Below are positions 27,864 through 36,622 of a stretch of DNA of 64,000 bases, in pieces. Positions within the stretch are counted from its first letter, which is position 1, and each line of letters begins with the position of its first letter. The notes beneath the pieces were generated by a model that searched no databases, had not been told where the DNA came from, and saw nothing but the letters and a program-made list of their open reading frames with translations. The translations under genes and the position numbers were made by a program. Source of the stretch: Rikenellaceae bacterium (GTDB taxonomy: Bacteria; Bacteroidota; Bacteroidia; Bacteroidales; Rikenellaceae); the NCBI GenBank assembly GCA_015060045.1, contig SUZH01000003.1, positions 167,865 through 231,864 of the forward strand. The letters are read 5' to 3'.

Positions 27864-30572
27864 ATGAAAAAGAATTTTTGGTTGCTGTTAAGTGCAGCAA
27901 TAGCGATGTTTTCAGTAACATCGTGTACGCAAGACGAAACGGCTACATCGACAATGGAGGATGTTGAGGCTGTTACCGAAATCCCCGTAGAGGTAGAGGG
28001 TTACAACACTACGCGCGGTCTGATCGTTGAGGATGGCGATGAGATCGAGGTATGGTGGAGAACCAAGGAGTCGATCGGTGTCTATGGCAACAACCTGAAG
28101 AATGCCAAGTTCACAGGTACGAACAGATACAAGAATGCCGCGACGACGACCTTCTCGGGTAGCTCGCTCTTCTCGACGCCCAAGTATGCCTACTATCCTT
28201 ACAGCGCAGATAATAGCGGCAACGCACAAACGGCTGTACGTGGCACGTTGCCTAAATCGCAGAGCTGGCACACCTCGAACAAGGTAATGACGGCAGATTA
28301 TAAAATCGGCACCTATAAATCACGTTCGTGGACGGGTTACAACTTTACCTTTACGCCGGTAATCACCTTCGTAAAGCACACTATCGACGCTACCGGCACG
28401 GTACTGCAGGATGAGAAGTTACAGCGCATCACGATGACGGTTAAGACGGCTAATGGTCAGCCCAGACAGATTAACGGAGACTTCTCGATGGATCTCACGC
28501 AGTCGGCAAACAATGCACTGACGTTGGATGCTGCAGGTGAAGAGTCGAACATCCTGGCACTGAATTGGACCAACACGCCGACCATGGCAGCCGATTACAC
28601 GGTAACAGGTTATGTAGCCGCTGCTCCGTTGGTCAAAAAGGGTGATGTTATTGATTTTACGATTAAAACCGAGAACTATACGGCCACATTCAGCCGCACC
28701 TCGGAGGTAAATTACGAAGCCAATCTCTTAGTCAACTACGCAATGCCGTTGGCCGACATGAGTGATGTAGTCTATACATCGTTGAAAGAGGAAGAGCCCG
28801 AGACTCCGGAAACTCCCGAAGCAGTTGAGCTGAAGATTAATAGCTTCAAATTTACGGTAGCGAACAATCCCGGCAAAATTCTGCCGCGAAGTTTCACGCA
28901 CAATTCGTCGTTCACAGTATCGACATCGACGAGCACTGAGGTAGTTTGCGAGGTGGATAACGAGGCTCGAACCATCAAGGCCTACATTCCATATCTAAAT
29001 AATCGCAAGCTCATACCAACATTTGAAGTTGAAGAGGGTTTGTATGTACTAACAGAAAAAAATGGTATTATAACAAGCGATCAAACAATCGTTGACTTCA
29101 GCACATGCAAGGAAATTGGAGTTATTAATACTGCAGAGGAAGGCGTAATTTACACAGTAGAGCTGACCAACACGGGTCTGCCGGTAGTGGTGATCAACCA
29201 GCAGAGCGGTTTGATGACCTCATCGTCGCAGGATGACAGCGACTATCAGAAGGCTACCAAGGCTTGGATTGATGCTACGGGCACCTACTTCCAGCCCAAG
29301 GATAGTGACTGGTCGATGGAGGATGGCGACAGCTTCATGATTTACAATGCCGATGGTACGTCGGCACTGAAGGACAAGAACGGAGCCACGGTAACCGAGC
29401 CTGTACTTGCCTCGACTCGCGTGCGTGGCAATGTAACACAGCAGATGCCCAAGAAACCCTTCGCCGTGAAACTCGACAAGAAGCACGCCGTACTCGACAT
29501 GCCCGCACACAAGCGTTGGGTACTGCTCGCCAACTGGAAGGACCGCACGCTAATGCGTAACGAGGTGGCCTTTGAGATTGCCAAGGCATTCAAGACAGTC
29601 TATCCGAACGATGGTATGGCATGGACGCCGTCGGGACAGCATGTTGAGCTGGTTTACAACGGTGTATATGTTGGTAACTACTACCTCTGCGAGCAGGTCA
29701 AGATCGACGAGAACCGCCTGGCTATCAACGAGCCGTATGATGCAGAGGACAATGCAGTAGCAGCCGAGGCTTGCGGTATCCTGATGGAGAGCGACGACGG
29801 CTACGATGAGGCATATCAGTTCACGACGCGCGCACGCATTCCGTTCCTCTTCAAGGACGATGGTACGGCCGATATGTTGACCTACGCTTCGTCGCTCGTA
29901 CAGGGCATTGAGGACAAATTGAATAGCAAAGATTTCTCGGGCGCATATGCAACTATGGACATTACCTCGTTCGTTGATTTCCTCCTTGTGCAGGATCTGA
30001 TGATGAACAGCGAGATGAAGCATCCGAAGAGCTGCTACAGTTACATCAACAACGGCAAGCTTTACGCAGGTCCGGTTTGGGATTTCGACTGGAATACGCT
30101 GCCCACCAGCACCAGCTACTCGGAAGAGGGTTACTCGTACACGAAATCGATTGTATCGTATGGTTCGTGGAGCTACCAGAATAGTGCTCAGAGCAGCCCA
30201 AGCACGAGCGACGAGAACTACATTTGGTATCCGCGCCTAATGGCCAGCAGTGAGTTCATGCAAGTTGCAGCTCAGCGTTGGGCCGGTGTACAGGGTCAGT
30301 TGAGCGAGGTGCTCGCTCACATCGACGAGGTAAAGGCTCAGATTGCCAAGTCGGAGGCCGAGAACGCCAAGATGTGGCCAGTAGATAGTAAAAAGACCGG
30401 ATTGTCTGCTCTCGGCGGACAACTCCGAGGCACTAAGTATGGTATCGGTGGTGGATTTGGCAATGCCGGCTTCTGCGGTGACGAGGGTATGACCTTTGAT
30501 GCTGCAGTAGAGCAGATGAAGAAGACTCTTTCGGCCCGAATGAGTGGCATGAGCAACAACATCTACAAATAG
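27864..30572 (+). CDS. Surface lipoprotein: fimbrillin-like N-part plus CotH kinase domain
   Basis: A 902-residue predicted lipoprotein with signal FWLLLSAAIAMFSVTSC and a lipobox Cys at residue 21. Residues about 30-300 look fimbrillin-like (TTRGLIVEDGDEIEVWW near 52). A Pro/Glu linker (EEEPETPETPEAVEL) leads to an immunoglobulin-like module, about 320-440. The CotH kinase-like domain covers about 440-900: KKPFAVKLDKKH near 530, ANWKDRTLMRNEVAFEIAKAF, NGVYVGNYYLCEQVKID, DFLLVQDLMMNSEMKHPKS near 710 and GPVWDFDWNTLP near 735. CotH proteins are atypical protein kinases known from Bacillus spore coats and fungal adhesins. The ATG at 27864 is chosen for the signal peptide; upstream in-frame codons overlap the promoter. 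AT-rich patches occur near 28960-29150. Confidence 0.82.
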   Translation: MKKNFWLLLSAAIAMFSVTSCTQDETATSTMEDVEAVTEIPVEVEGYNTTRGLIVEDGDEIEVWWRTKESIGVYGNNLKNAKFTGTNRYKNAATTTFSGSSLFSTPKYAYYPYSADNSGNAQTAVRGTLPKSQSWHTSNKVMTADYKIGTYKSRSWTGYNFTFTPVITFVKHTIDATGTVLQDEKLQRITMTVKTANGQPRQINGDFSMDLTQSANNALTLDAAGEESNILALNWTNTPTMAADYTVTGYVAAAPLVKKGDVIDFTIKTENYTATFSRTSEVNYEANLLVNYAMPLADMSDVVYTSLKEEEPETPETPEAVELKINSFKFTVANNPGKILPRSFTHNSSFTVSTSTSTEVVCEVDNEARTIKAYIPYLNNRKLIPTFEVEEGLYVLTEKNGIITSDQTIVDFSTCKEIGVINTAEEGVIYTVELTNTGLPVVVINQQSGLMTSSSQDDSDYQKATKAWIDATGTYFQPKDSDWSMEDGDSFMIYNADGTSALKDKNGATVTEPVLASTRVRGNVTQQMPKKPFAVKLDKKHAVLDMPAHKRWVLLANWKDRTLMRNEVAFEIAKAFKTVYPNDGMAWTPSGQHVELVYNGVYVGNYYLCEQVKIDENRLAINEPYDAEDNAVAAEACGILMESDDGYDEAYQFTTRARIPFLFKDDGTADMLTYASSLVQGIEDKLNSKDFSGAYATMDITSFVDFLLVQDLMMNSEMKHPKSCYSYINNGKLYAGPVWDFDWNTLPTSTSYSEEGYSYTKSIVSYGSWSYQNSAQSSPSTSDENYIWYPRLMASSEFMQVAAQRWAGVQGQLSEVLAHIDEVKAQIAKSEAENAKMWPVDSKKTGLSALGGQLRGTKYGIGGGFGNAGFCGDEGMTFDAAVEQMKKTLSARMSGMSNNIYK

Positions 30573-30593
30573 TTCAAAACTATTTCCTTTCAC

Positions 30594-30626
30594 TCCCCGC
30601 AACACAAGTTGCGGGGATTTTTTTTG
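30594..30626 (+). terminator. Terminator after the CotH gene
   Basis: TCCCCGCAAC and GTTGCGGGGA form a perfect 10-bp stem with a 4-base loop, followed by nine T. Confidence 0.85.
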
Positions 30627-30887
30627 CCGTGTTTGGGGCGATTTCAGCCATTCGTCGGTCGAATATGACCATTCGGCGGAAAAAGAGCGCAACAAAAGAG
30701 AATAGCTCCGAAAATTTGTTATCTTTGAGGCAAGCCTCGAAGATACTGGCGCTCGCTGAAAGAAATAAATGAAGCAAGCTTCTTATTTCTTGCTCGCTTA
30801 TTCGTATCTTTGTATAGAGGGATTATATCCGAATGAATGGGTACGATCCCCAAAAGCGAAACAAACTAACATAAAATACAAAGAACC
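30627..30887. promoter_or_regulatory. malQ control region with two promoter boxes and hairpins
   Basis: With the terminator this is a 315-base gap. TATCTTTG occurs at 30720-30727 and again at 30805-30812. Between them lie GAGGCAAGCCTC and a hairpin AAGAAATAA.GAAGC / GCTTCTTATTTCTT at about 30758-30790. No gene is visible. The leader from the second box to the malQ ATG is about 70 bases. Confidence 0.5.
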
Positions 30888-33353
30888 ATGACTGTTAAAT
30901 TCAGACTGGAGTACGCGACTGTCTACGGCGAGGAGCTGATCCTCGTGATCGACGGAGCACACCCTAAAATGGAGCCGATGCGCTACATCGGTGGCAACAT
31001 TTGGGAGTGCTCCTTCAAGACCGCCGCAACGACCCGCACGCTCCGTTACCACTACGAGCTGCACCGCGACGGCGCTCCGATCCGCAAGGAGTGGGGCAAG
31101 GGACACACCCTCACGACCGACAAAGGTGTGACCACCATTGCGCTCTACGACCGTTGGCACGATATGCCCTCGGATCGTTCGTTCCGTTCGTCGATGTTCA
31201 CCGAGGGTGTCTTTGCCCGCCCGAAGACGAAGAAGGCCACCCCGCTGTCGGCCGATGAGGTGATGATCCGCGCCGAGATTCCCGTAGTACGTTCCACGCA
31301 ACAGGTTATCCTCGTTGGCGACCAGAAGGTGCTGGGCAACTGGGAGGTCAAGAAGGGCGTGGTGATGAGTGACTCGGAGGCCCCCGTATGGACGGCCCAC
31401 ATCCCGCGCGAGAAGCTCTCGACCCCCTTTACCTATAAGTTCGTCATCGTCGATACCGCATCGGGTGAGACCGTGGCTTGGGAGGCCGGCGAGAACAACT
31501 TCTTCGACCGTCCGTTGAAGGAGGGCGAGTGCGTGGTAATTGACTCGCTGCGTCCCCGCTTCCACATGAATCCCTGGCGCGGTGCCGGTGTGGCGATTCC
31601 GGTCTTTGCCCTCCGCTCGAACGATAGTTTCGGTGTGGGTGAGTTCAACGACCTGAAGCTGATGATTGATTGGGCCGCCTCGACGGGTCAGTCGATTATC
31701 CAGATTCTGCCCGTGAACGACACGACGATGACCGGCACGTGGCAGGACTCCTACCCCTACAACGCCAACTCGACCTTCGCCCTGCACCCGCAGTTCCTGC
31801 ACCTGCCCGATGTGGGCAAGCTCAAGGACAAGAAAGCTGCAGCCCGTTTCGAGAAGCTGGGTCGTGAGCTCAATGCCCTCGCCGAGATCGACTACGAGAA
31901 GGTCAATAATACGAAGAACGAGTACCTCCGCGCGCTCTACGTCCAGGAGGGCAAGAAGTGCTTCGCCTCGAAGGAGTTCAAGGCCTTCATGGCCTCGAAC
32001 GAGCATTGGCTGCGCCCCTACGCGGTCTTCTGCGCCCTGCGCGATGCCTACTCGACCCCCGACTTCAAGGAGTGGGGCAAGTGGGCCGACTATACTCCCG
32101 AGAAGGCTGCCGAGTATGAGGCTGCTCACCCCGAGGAGGTGGCCTATAACCACTTCGTGCAGTTCCATCTCGATCGCCAGCTACGTAAGGTACGCGACTA
32201 CGCACACTCGCGCGGCGTGGTGCTGAAAGGCGACATTCCGATCGGTATCTCGCGCACGAGCGTCGATGCCTGGGTCTATCCCGAGCTCTTCAACATGGAC
32301 TCGTCGGCGGGTGCTCCGCCCGATGATTTCTCAGTGATGGGTCAGAACTGGGGCTTCCCGACCTACAATTGGCAGAAGATGGCCGAGGACGGCTTTGCCT
32401 GGTGGAAGGCGCGCTTCGTGAAGATGGCCGAGTATTTCGATGCCTACCGCATCGACCACATCCTGGGCTTCTTCCGCATCTGGGAGGTACCCCTGGAGGC
32501 TGTCAATGCCCTCCTGGGTCGCTTCAACCCTGCCCTGCCCTTCTCCGAGGAGGAGATTCGCTCCTATGGCTTCTGGTTCAACAAGGATTGGCACACGGCG
32601 CCGATTTCGATGACGGACAACGTCCTCTTCATCGAGGATAAGTACAAGCCCGGCCACTACCATCCGCGCATCTCATCGCAGTCGAGCGAGTGCTACAAGA
32701 ACCTGTCGCAGGACCAGAAAGATGCCTATAACCATCTCTACAACGACTTCTTCTACTACCGCCATAACGACTTCTGGTATGGCGAGGCGATGCGCAAGCT
32801 CCCCGCGCTGATCGAGGCTACGGGTATGCTGGTGTGCGGTGAGGACCTCGGTATGATCCCCCACTGCGTACCTGCCGTGATGGAGGGCGAGCAGATTCTC
32901 TCGCTCGAGATTCAGCGTATGCCCAAAGACCCGAGCGTAGAGTTTGGTGCTACGCAGCACTACCCCTACCTCTCGGTTTGCACCACCTCGACCCACGACA
33001 TGAACCCCGTGCGTGCTTGGTGGGAGGAGGATCGCGCACTCTCGCAGCGCTTCTACAACCAGGTGCTGGGTGCCTGGGGCGAGGCTCCCTACTATTGCGA
33101 GCCGTGGATTTGCGAGCTGATTGTGGAGCAACACCTCAAGTCGCCCGCCATGCTCACGATTCTGCCCTGGCAGGATTGGGTCGCTATGGATGGCAAGCTG
33201 CGCCGCGAGAACCCGAACGAGGAGCGTATCAATGTGCCGGCCAACTCGCGCCACTACTGGCGTTACCGTATGCACATGACCCTGGAGGAGCTCTTGGCTG
33301 CGGATGACATGAACGCCATGATCCGTCGCAAGATTGCCGAAAGTGGAAGATAG
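30888..33353 (+). CDS. malQ: 4-alpha-glucanotransferase (amylomaltase) with starch-binding N-domains
   Basis: An 821-residue GH77 enzyme. Two CBM20-like starch-binding domains fill the N-terminus: about residues 1-115 (FRLEYATVYGEELILVIDG) and 125-240 (EIPVVRSTQQVILVGDQKVLGNWEV). The catalytic barrel begins with GVAIPVFALRSNDSFGVGEFNDLKLMIDWA and WQDSYPYNANSTFALHP. The nucleophile Asp lies in EYFDAYRIDHILGFFRIWEVP, the acid/base Glu in GMLVCGEDLGMIPHCVP, and the third Asp in CTTSTHDMNPVRAWW. It rearranges alpha-1,4-glucans during maltodextrin and glycogen use. The long CBM20-carrying layout is the plant DPE2/Bacteroidota type. There are no other starch genes nearby. Confidence 0.95.
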   Translation: MTVKFRLEYATVYGEELILVIDGAHPKMEPMRYIGGNIWECSFKTAATTRTLRYHYELHRDGAPIRKEWGKGHTLTTDKGVTTIALYDRWHDMPSDRSFRSSMFTEGVFARPKTKKATPLSADEVMIRAEIPVVRSTQQVILVGDQKVLGNWEVKKGVVMSDSEAPVWTAHIPREKLSTPFTYKFVIVDTASGETVAWEAGENNFFDRPLKEGECVVIDSLRPRFHMNPWRGAGVAIPVFALRSNDSFGVGEFNDLKLMIDWAASTGQSIIQILPVNDTTMTGTWQDSYPYNANSTFALHPQFLHLPDVGKLKDKKAAARFEKLGRELNALAEIDYEKVNNTKNEYLRALYVQEGKKCFASKEFKAFMASNEHWLRPYAVFCALRDAYSTPDFKEWGKWADYTPEKAAEYEAAHPEEVAYNHFVQFHLDRQLRKVRDYAHSRGVVLKGDIPIGISRTSVDAWVYPELFNMDSSAGAPPDDFSVMGQNWGFPTYNWQKMAEDGFAWWKARFVKMAEYFDAYRIDHILGFFRIWEVPLEAVNALLGRFNPALPFSEEEIRSYGFWFNKDWHTAPISMTDNVLFIEDKYKPGHYHPRISSQSSECYKNLSQDQKDAYNHLYNDFFYYRHNDFWYGEAMRKLPALIEATGMLVCGEDLGMIPHCVPAVMEGEQILSLEIQRMPKDPSVEFGATQHYPYLSVCTTSTHDMNPVRAWWEEDRALSQRFYNQVLGAWGEAPYYCEPWICELIVEQHLKSPAMLTILPWQDWVAMDGKLRRENPNEERINVPANSRHYWRYRMHMTLEELLAADDMNAMIRRKIAESGR

Positions 33354-33373
33354 CACGACCACAGATAACGAAA

Positions 33374-33407
33374 GCGGGGCTGTTCGATGAACAGCCCCGC
33401 TTCATTT
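33374..33407. terminator. Bidirectional terminator between malQ and the MFS gene
   Basis: GCGGGGCTGTTC and GAACAGCCCCGC form a perfect 12-bp stem with a GAT loop (33374-33400), then TTCATTTTT. It serves two convergent genes. Confidence 0.8.
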
Positions 33408-34592
33408 TTAGCGCAATTTATTGCGTTCAAAGTAGCCGTGTGTATGCAGAAAATAGTTCGCAACTGCCACGGCATTGGCAGCTGCAGCGACCCAGAAGGC
33501 GGCATGATAGCCCAGATGCTCGGCGATCGAGCCGCCAAGGATGATGCCGATACCGATGCCGATATCCCACGAGACGAGGAACGTAGAGTTGGCCGTACCG
33601 CGCTGATCGTTCGTGGCGAGGTTGAGAAACATGGTCTGGAAGGCGGGAAAGAGGTGGCCGTTACCGAGGCCGATAATCAAGGCCGCGCCATAGAATCCCC
33701 ACGGATGATGTACACCGGCAAAGAGCAGGTAGCCACACAGAGCCACCGAAACGCCAATAGCGGCATTCTGATGAATCAGGCCACGGCTGAGGGTGCGACC
33801 TCCCGCCAGGCGCGACAGGATCAGACCGATCGAGAGCAACATAAAGAAGAATCCCGATCCCTGCGTGATACCCAACTCCTCCTTGCCGTAAATGGCCAGG
33901 TAAGTCGAAAGAATACCATACGAAACGGCAAAGCCGACCATGCAGATACCGGCACTCCACCCCTTCTTCAGGACAAAGTGGTCGAGCGAAATCGGGGCTT
34001 TATTCTCCACCTTGGGGCGCGGTTTCAGCTCTAGGGTCGAGTTAATACCAAAGCCGATAAAGGCTACCACCAGCGCGATCCAAAAGAGTACATCGTAGCT
34101 ATGGCACATGCCGTAGATCACGAGTGCGACGGTCGGGCCGATGGCCGTGGCGATGTTGTTCGAAAGGCCGTAGTAGCCGATACCCTCGGCGCGACGCGTG
34201 GGGTGCAGCACATCAATGGCCACAGTGCTGTTCGAGACGGTCGAAGCCCCAAACGGCGCACCGTGCAACGTACGTACAATGGCAAACAAGAGGAGCGATC
34301 CGGCCACCAAATAGCCCGCAAAAAGGGCGGCAAACAAAAAGTAGCTCACCAACAGCACCGTGCGGCGAGGAAACGTATCGACAAAGTAACCACTAAAGGG
34401 ACGAATCAAAAGCGCCGTCAGCGTGTAGCCAGACAGCACAAAACCGATCATCTCCTTATCGGCCGAGAAGGTATCGGCCAGGTAGAGCGGCAAGAGTGGC
34501 GTAAGGAGCATAAACGAGAAGAAGGTCATGAAGTTGGCACTCCAGACCTTCAAATAGTTCCGATTCCACAATTTTTCCTGCATTGTCGTCAT
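33408..34592 (-). CDS. MFS-family transporter
   Basis: A 394-residue inner-membrane protein with twelve predicted helices. The loop 2-3 motif of the superfamily is recognisable as GYTLTALLIRPFSGYFVDTFPRR, and a related repeat at the start of the second half is SRLAGGRTLSRGL. The nearest named relatives by eye are drug-efflux-type MFS proteins (YfcJ/Bcr-like), but substrate cannot be told. The start is ATG 34592 or ATG 34583; a TTG at 34607 is also in frame. It follows the exonuclease gene with almost no gap, so the two are probably co-transcribed. Confidence 0.85.
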   Translation of the reverse strand: MTTMQEKLWNRNYLKVWSANFMTFFSFMLLTPLLPLYLADTFSADKEMIGFVLSGYTLTALLIRPFSGYFVDTFPRRTVLLVSYFLFAALFAGYLVAGSLLLFAIVRTLHGAPFGASTVSNSTVAIDVLHPTRRAEGIGYYGLSNNIATAIGPTVALVIYGMCHSYDVLFWIALVVAFIGFGINSTLELKPRPKVENKAPISLDHFVLKKGWSAGICMVGFAVSYGILSTYLAIYGKEELGITQGSGFFFMLLSIGLILSRLAGGRTLSRGLIHQNAAIGVSVALCGYLLFAGVHHPWGFYGAALIIGLGNGHLFPAFQTMFLNLATNDQRGTANSTFLVSWDIGIGIGIILGGSIAEHLGYHAAFWVAAAANAVAVANYFLHTHGYFERNKLR

Positions 34593-34608
34593 CCTGCGTT
34601 CGTTCAAT

Positions 34609-35103
34609 TTACAACAATTTTAATGCAATCGCTGCACACGCCTCGGCATCGGCAAGCGCATGGTGGTGATCCTCCAGGCAATAGCCACACGCAGCGGCCA
34701 CGGTGTGGAGCTGGTGGTTCTCGACTTGGCCCTTCAGCGTTTGACGCGAAGCGGCCAACGTATCGTAAAACGTATAACCCGGGTAGCGCATCCCGTAGCA
34801 GTCGAAGACGGCACGCAGACAACTCTCATCGAAACGGGCATTATGCGCCACAAGCGGAAGCCCATCGATGCGCTCCTCTATCTCGGCCCACACCTCGGGG
34901 AATGTGGGAGCGTTGCAAGTATCGCGCCGCGAAAGGCCATGCACACGCTGACAGAAGTAGGCGTAGTAGTCCGGTTCGGGGCGAATCAAGCTGTAGTAGC
35001 GATCCACAACCTCCCCTTCACGCACCACAACCACACCCACCGAGCAGACGCTCGAACGTGAGCCGTTGGCCGTCTCAAAGTCTATGGCTGCAAAGTTCTC
35101 CAT
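34609..35103 (-). CDS. DEDDh 3'-5' exonuclease (DnaQ/epsilon-like)
   Basis: A 164-residue exonuclease. The DEDDh residues are present: Asp and Glu in AAIDFETANGSRSS, Asp in LVAHNARFDESCLR, and the His-Asp pair in HHALADAEACAAIALKLL. It resembles the epsilon proofreading subunit and the exonuclease part of bacterial DinG-type or EXOIII-type proteins, but it stands alone. It may trim DNA 3' ends in repair. I take the ATG at 35103. A TTG at 35124 would start upstream of the TACTTTTG promoter box. Only 8 bases separate that box from the ATG, so the mRNA is likely leaderless or nearly so. Confidence 0.88.
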   Translation of the reverse strand: MENFAAIDFETANGSRSSVCSVGVVVVREGEVVDRYYSLIRPEPDYYAYFCQRVHGLSRRDTCNAPTFPEVWAEIEERIDGLPLVAHNARFDESCLRAVFDCYGMRYPGYTFYDTLAASRQTLKGQVENHQLHTVAAACGYCLEDHHHALADAEACAAIALKLL

Positions 35104-35111
35104 CGCGAAGG

Positions 35112-35119
35112 CAAAAGTA
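35112..35119 (-). promoter_or_regulatory. Exonuclease promoter -7 box
   Basis: Reads TACTTTTG on the minus strand, 8 bases before the ATG. Confidence 0.45.
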
Positions 35120-35185
35120 CGCAAAAATCCGTTTCGCTATCCTCCAAAGGAAAAAAACTTGCGCTCAAAGGGGCAACAAACGCAT

Positions 35186-35222
35186 AAAAAAAAGTGGGGA
35201 AGAATCGTCGATTCCTCCCCAC
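35186..35222 (-). terminator. Terminator of the lptE-secG cluster
   Basis: GTGGGGAAGAATCG / CGATTCCTCCCCAC (one G-T pair) followed on the minus strand by eight T. Confidence 0.8.
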
Positions 35223-35240
35223 ATCGCTTCGAGCAAGAAC

Positions 35241-35603
35241 TTACTCGGCCGGCGTCTCAACCACCTCAGCAGCCTCGGCCGGAATCTCAGCCTGCGGGAT
35301 AGCCGTCTCAGCCTCCAGCACGCGCTCCTGCAGTGCAGCAGCGTCCTTCGAGATCGAGCTGTTCGACTCGGCTACGCGGTTGCTGTCCATGGCCGTCGTA
35401 GCTACCAGGCTCAGTACCAGGATAGCCACAGCCATCGTCCAAGTAAACTTCTCCAAGAAATTCGTCGTCTCACGCACGCCCATCACCTGGTTCGATGCGC
35501 CAAAATTGGCGGCCATGCCGCTCTTCGGACTCTGAACCAATACAGCCAGGATAATCAGCACGCTGGCAATCAGGATCAGAACAATGCAAATCGTGTATAA
35601 CAT
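35241..35603 (-). CDS. secG: Protein translocase subunit SecG
   Basis: A 120-residue inner-membrane protein, the small accessory subunit of SecYEG. Helix one is at residues 2-23 (YTICIVLILIASVLIILAVLVQS). The family motif VQSPKSGMAANFGASNQVMGVRETTNFLEKFTW follows, covering the conserved loop, and helix two is WTMAVAILVLSLVATTAMD. The C-terminal tail is Ala/Glu-rich (ETAIPQAEIPAEAAEVVETP), as is common in Bacteroidota SecG. It ends the sigma-54 activator-lptE-secG cluster. Confidence 0.93.
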   Translation of the reverse strand: MLYTICIVLILIASVLIILAVLVQSPKSGMAANFGASNQVMGVRETTNFLEKFTWTMAVAILVLSLVATTAMDSNRVAESNSSISKDAAALQERVLEAETAIPQAEIPAEAAEVVETPAE

Positions 35604-35614
35604 ATTGTTAAATT

Positions 35615-36103
35615 TTAATTATTGTTTTCTAATTTGGCAATTAACTCGGCAAAGTAAACACTTTTTTCGGGATTTAGCAAACTTAATTTGCGATAAATTG
35701 ATTTTGCCTCCTTTTGAAGTCCCTGTGCCAGGTAAATTTCGGCCAATTCCTCGCTCACCAGCTCATCTTCCTCCTCCAAATCGGCATCCAATCGGATCTC
35801 CTCCTCAGGTTCTCCCGCCTCGGCCACGATGCGTAGATCTTCCGTCTGCAAGAATTTATCGATTACGTCATCGGTCGAGAGGTAACGCAAAGCGGCCGCA
35901 TCATACACGGAACCCGATACCAGTCCCTCGGCACGCCACGGCATAACGATTGTTGTCGAAGGGTGCATCCCTACCCCACGGCGACGTGCTTCGCACTGCA
36001 ACGGACGATACCACGGGAAGGCCCCATACAATTGACCGAAAGCCTCCTCGCTCAACTCCCGCACGCGCTGCGGGTCGGCAAATAATTCACGCAACTCGGC
36101 CAT
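35615..36103 (-). CDS. Conserved small protein with a TPR-like C-terminus
   Basis: A 162-residue soluble protein with no signal peptide. The N-terminal part contains LSEEAFGQLYGAFPWYRPLQCEA; a highly acidic middle (EPEEEIRLDADLEEEDELV) precedes a single tetratricopeptide-like helix pair, LAEIYLAQGLQKEAKSIYRKLSLLNPEKS. It lies between lptE (3 bases) and secG (11 bases). Proteins like it occupy the same slot in other Bacteroidota, so a conserved partner role is likely, but the function is unknown. Confidence 0.75.
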   Translation of the reverse strand: MAELRELFADPQRVRELSEEAFGQLYGAFPWYRPLQCEARRRGVGMHPSTTIVMPWRAEGLVSGSVYDAAALRYLSTDDVIDKFLQTEDLRIVAEAGEPEEEIRLDADLEEEDELVSEELAEIYLAQGLQKEAKSIYRKLSLLNPEKSVYFAELIAKLENNN

Positions 36104-36106
36104 AGA

Positions 36107-36616
36107 CTACCAGTTCGAGGCCGCAGCCATGAAGATATCGGTCACCAATTTATCGACAATCTCGGGGATCAGCGTACCCTCCACCTCGGTCAGCAGCTGT
36201 GTCGAGTCATAATCCTCGTAGGCGGTAAAGGTCTGATTGAACGACATCGTATCATCCAACGCATTGGTAAAACGCACCTTAACGGTAATCGTCAGGCGGT
36301 TCAACAACGCGTAATCATCCGACGATACGGAGGCCGTAGTCGAGGTATAATTCGTAATCTCACCCTCGAAGGCGAAATCGCCACCCTCCTCCACCTGTTG
36401 CAGGCGCGTACGGCGCGAGAAGATATCGACCAGGGCATCGGTCAGGGTCGATGACAGGATGGGCGACACCATCGTCGCATTATTCGGGAAATAAGCCACC
36501 GAAAAGGTCTTTGCATCGGGCGGGATCGAGGCTCCCGAGAGGGAGTATTTGATGGCCACGCCACAGCTGGTCATCAAGACGGCCGCCGCCACAAAGGCTA
36601 TGATTCGTTTCAACAT
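36107..36616 (-). CDS. lptE: LPS-assembly lipoprotein LptE (Bacteroidota type)
   Basis: A 169-residue outer-membrane lipoprotein. The signal IIAFVAAAVLMTSC ends in a lipobox Cys at residue 18. The body shows the LptE-like pattern: YSLSGASIPPDAKTFSVAYFPNNA, then LTDALVDIFSRRTRLQQVEEGGDFAFEG, NRLTITVKVRFTNALDD, and ending in VDKLVTDIFMAAASNW. LptE plugs the LptD barrel in the outer membrane that inserts lipopolysaccharide. It is immediately downstream of a sigma-54-type activator and upstream of the TPR-like gene and secG. LptD itself is not in the window. Confidence 0.88.
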   Translation of the reverse strand: MLKRIIAFVAAAVLMTSCGVAIKYSLSGASIPPDAKTFSVAYFPNNATMVSPILSSTLTDALVDIFSRRTRLQQVEEGGDFAFEGEITNYTSTTASVSSDDYALLNRLTITVKVRFTNALDDTMSFNQTFTAYEDYDSTQLLTEVEGTLIPEIVDKLVTDIFMAAASNW

Positions 36617-36622
36617 ATGCGT

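Noticed and set aside
33387..35600. Plus-strand frames over the MFS, exonuclease and secG genes
   Set aside because: They cross three genes with clear motifs and read as low-complexity Arg/His/Ser sequence.
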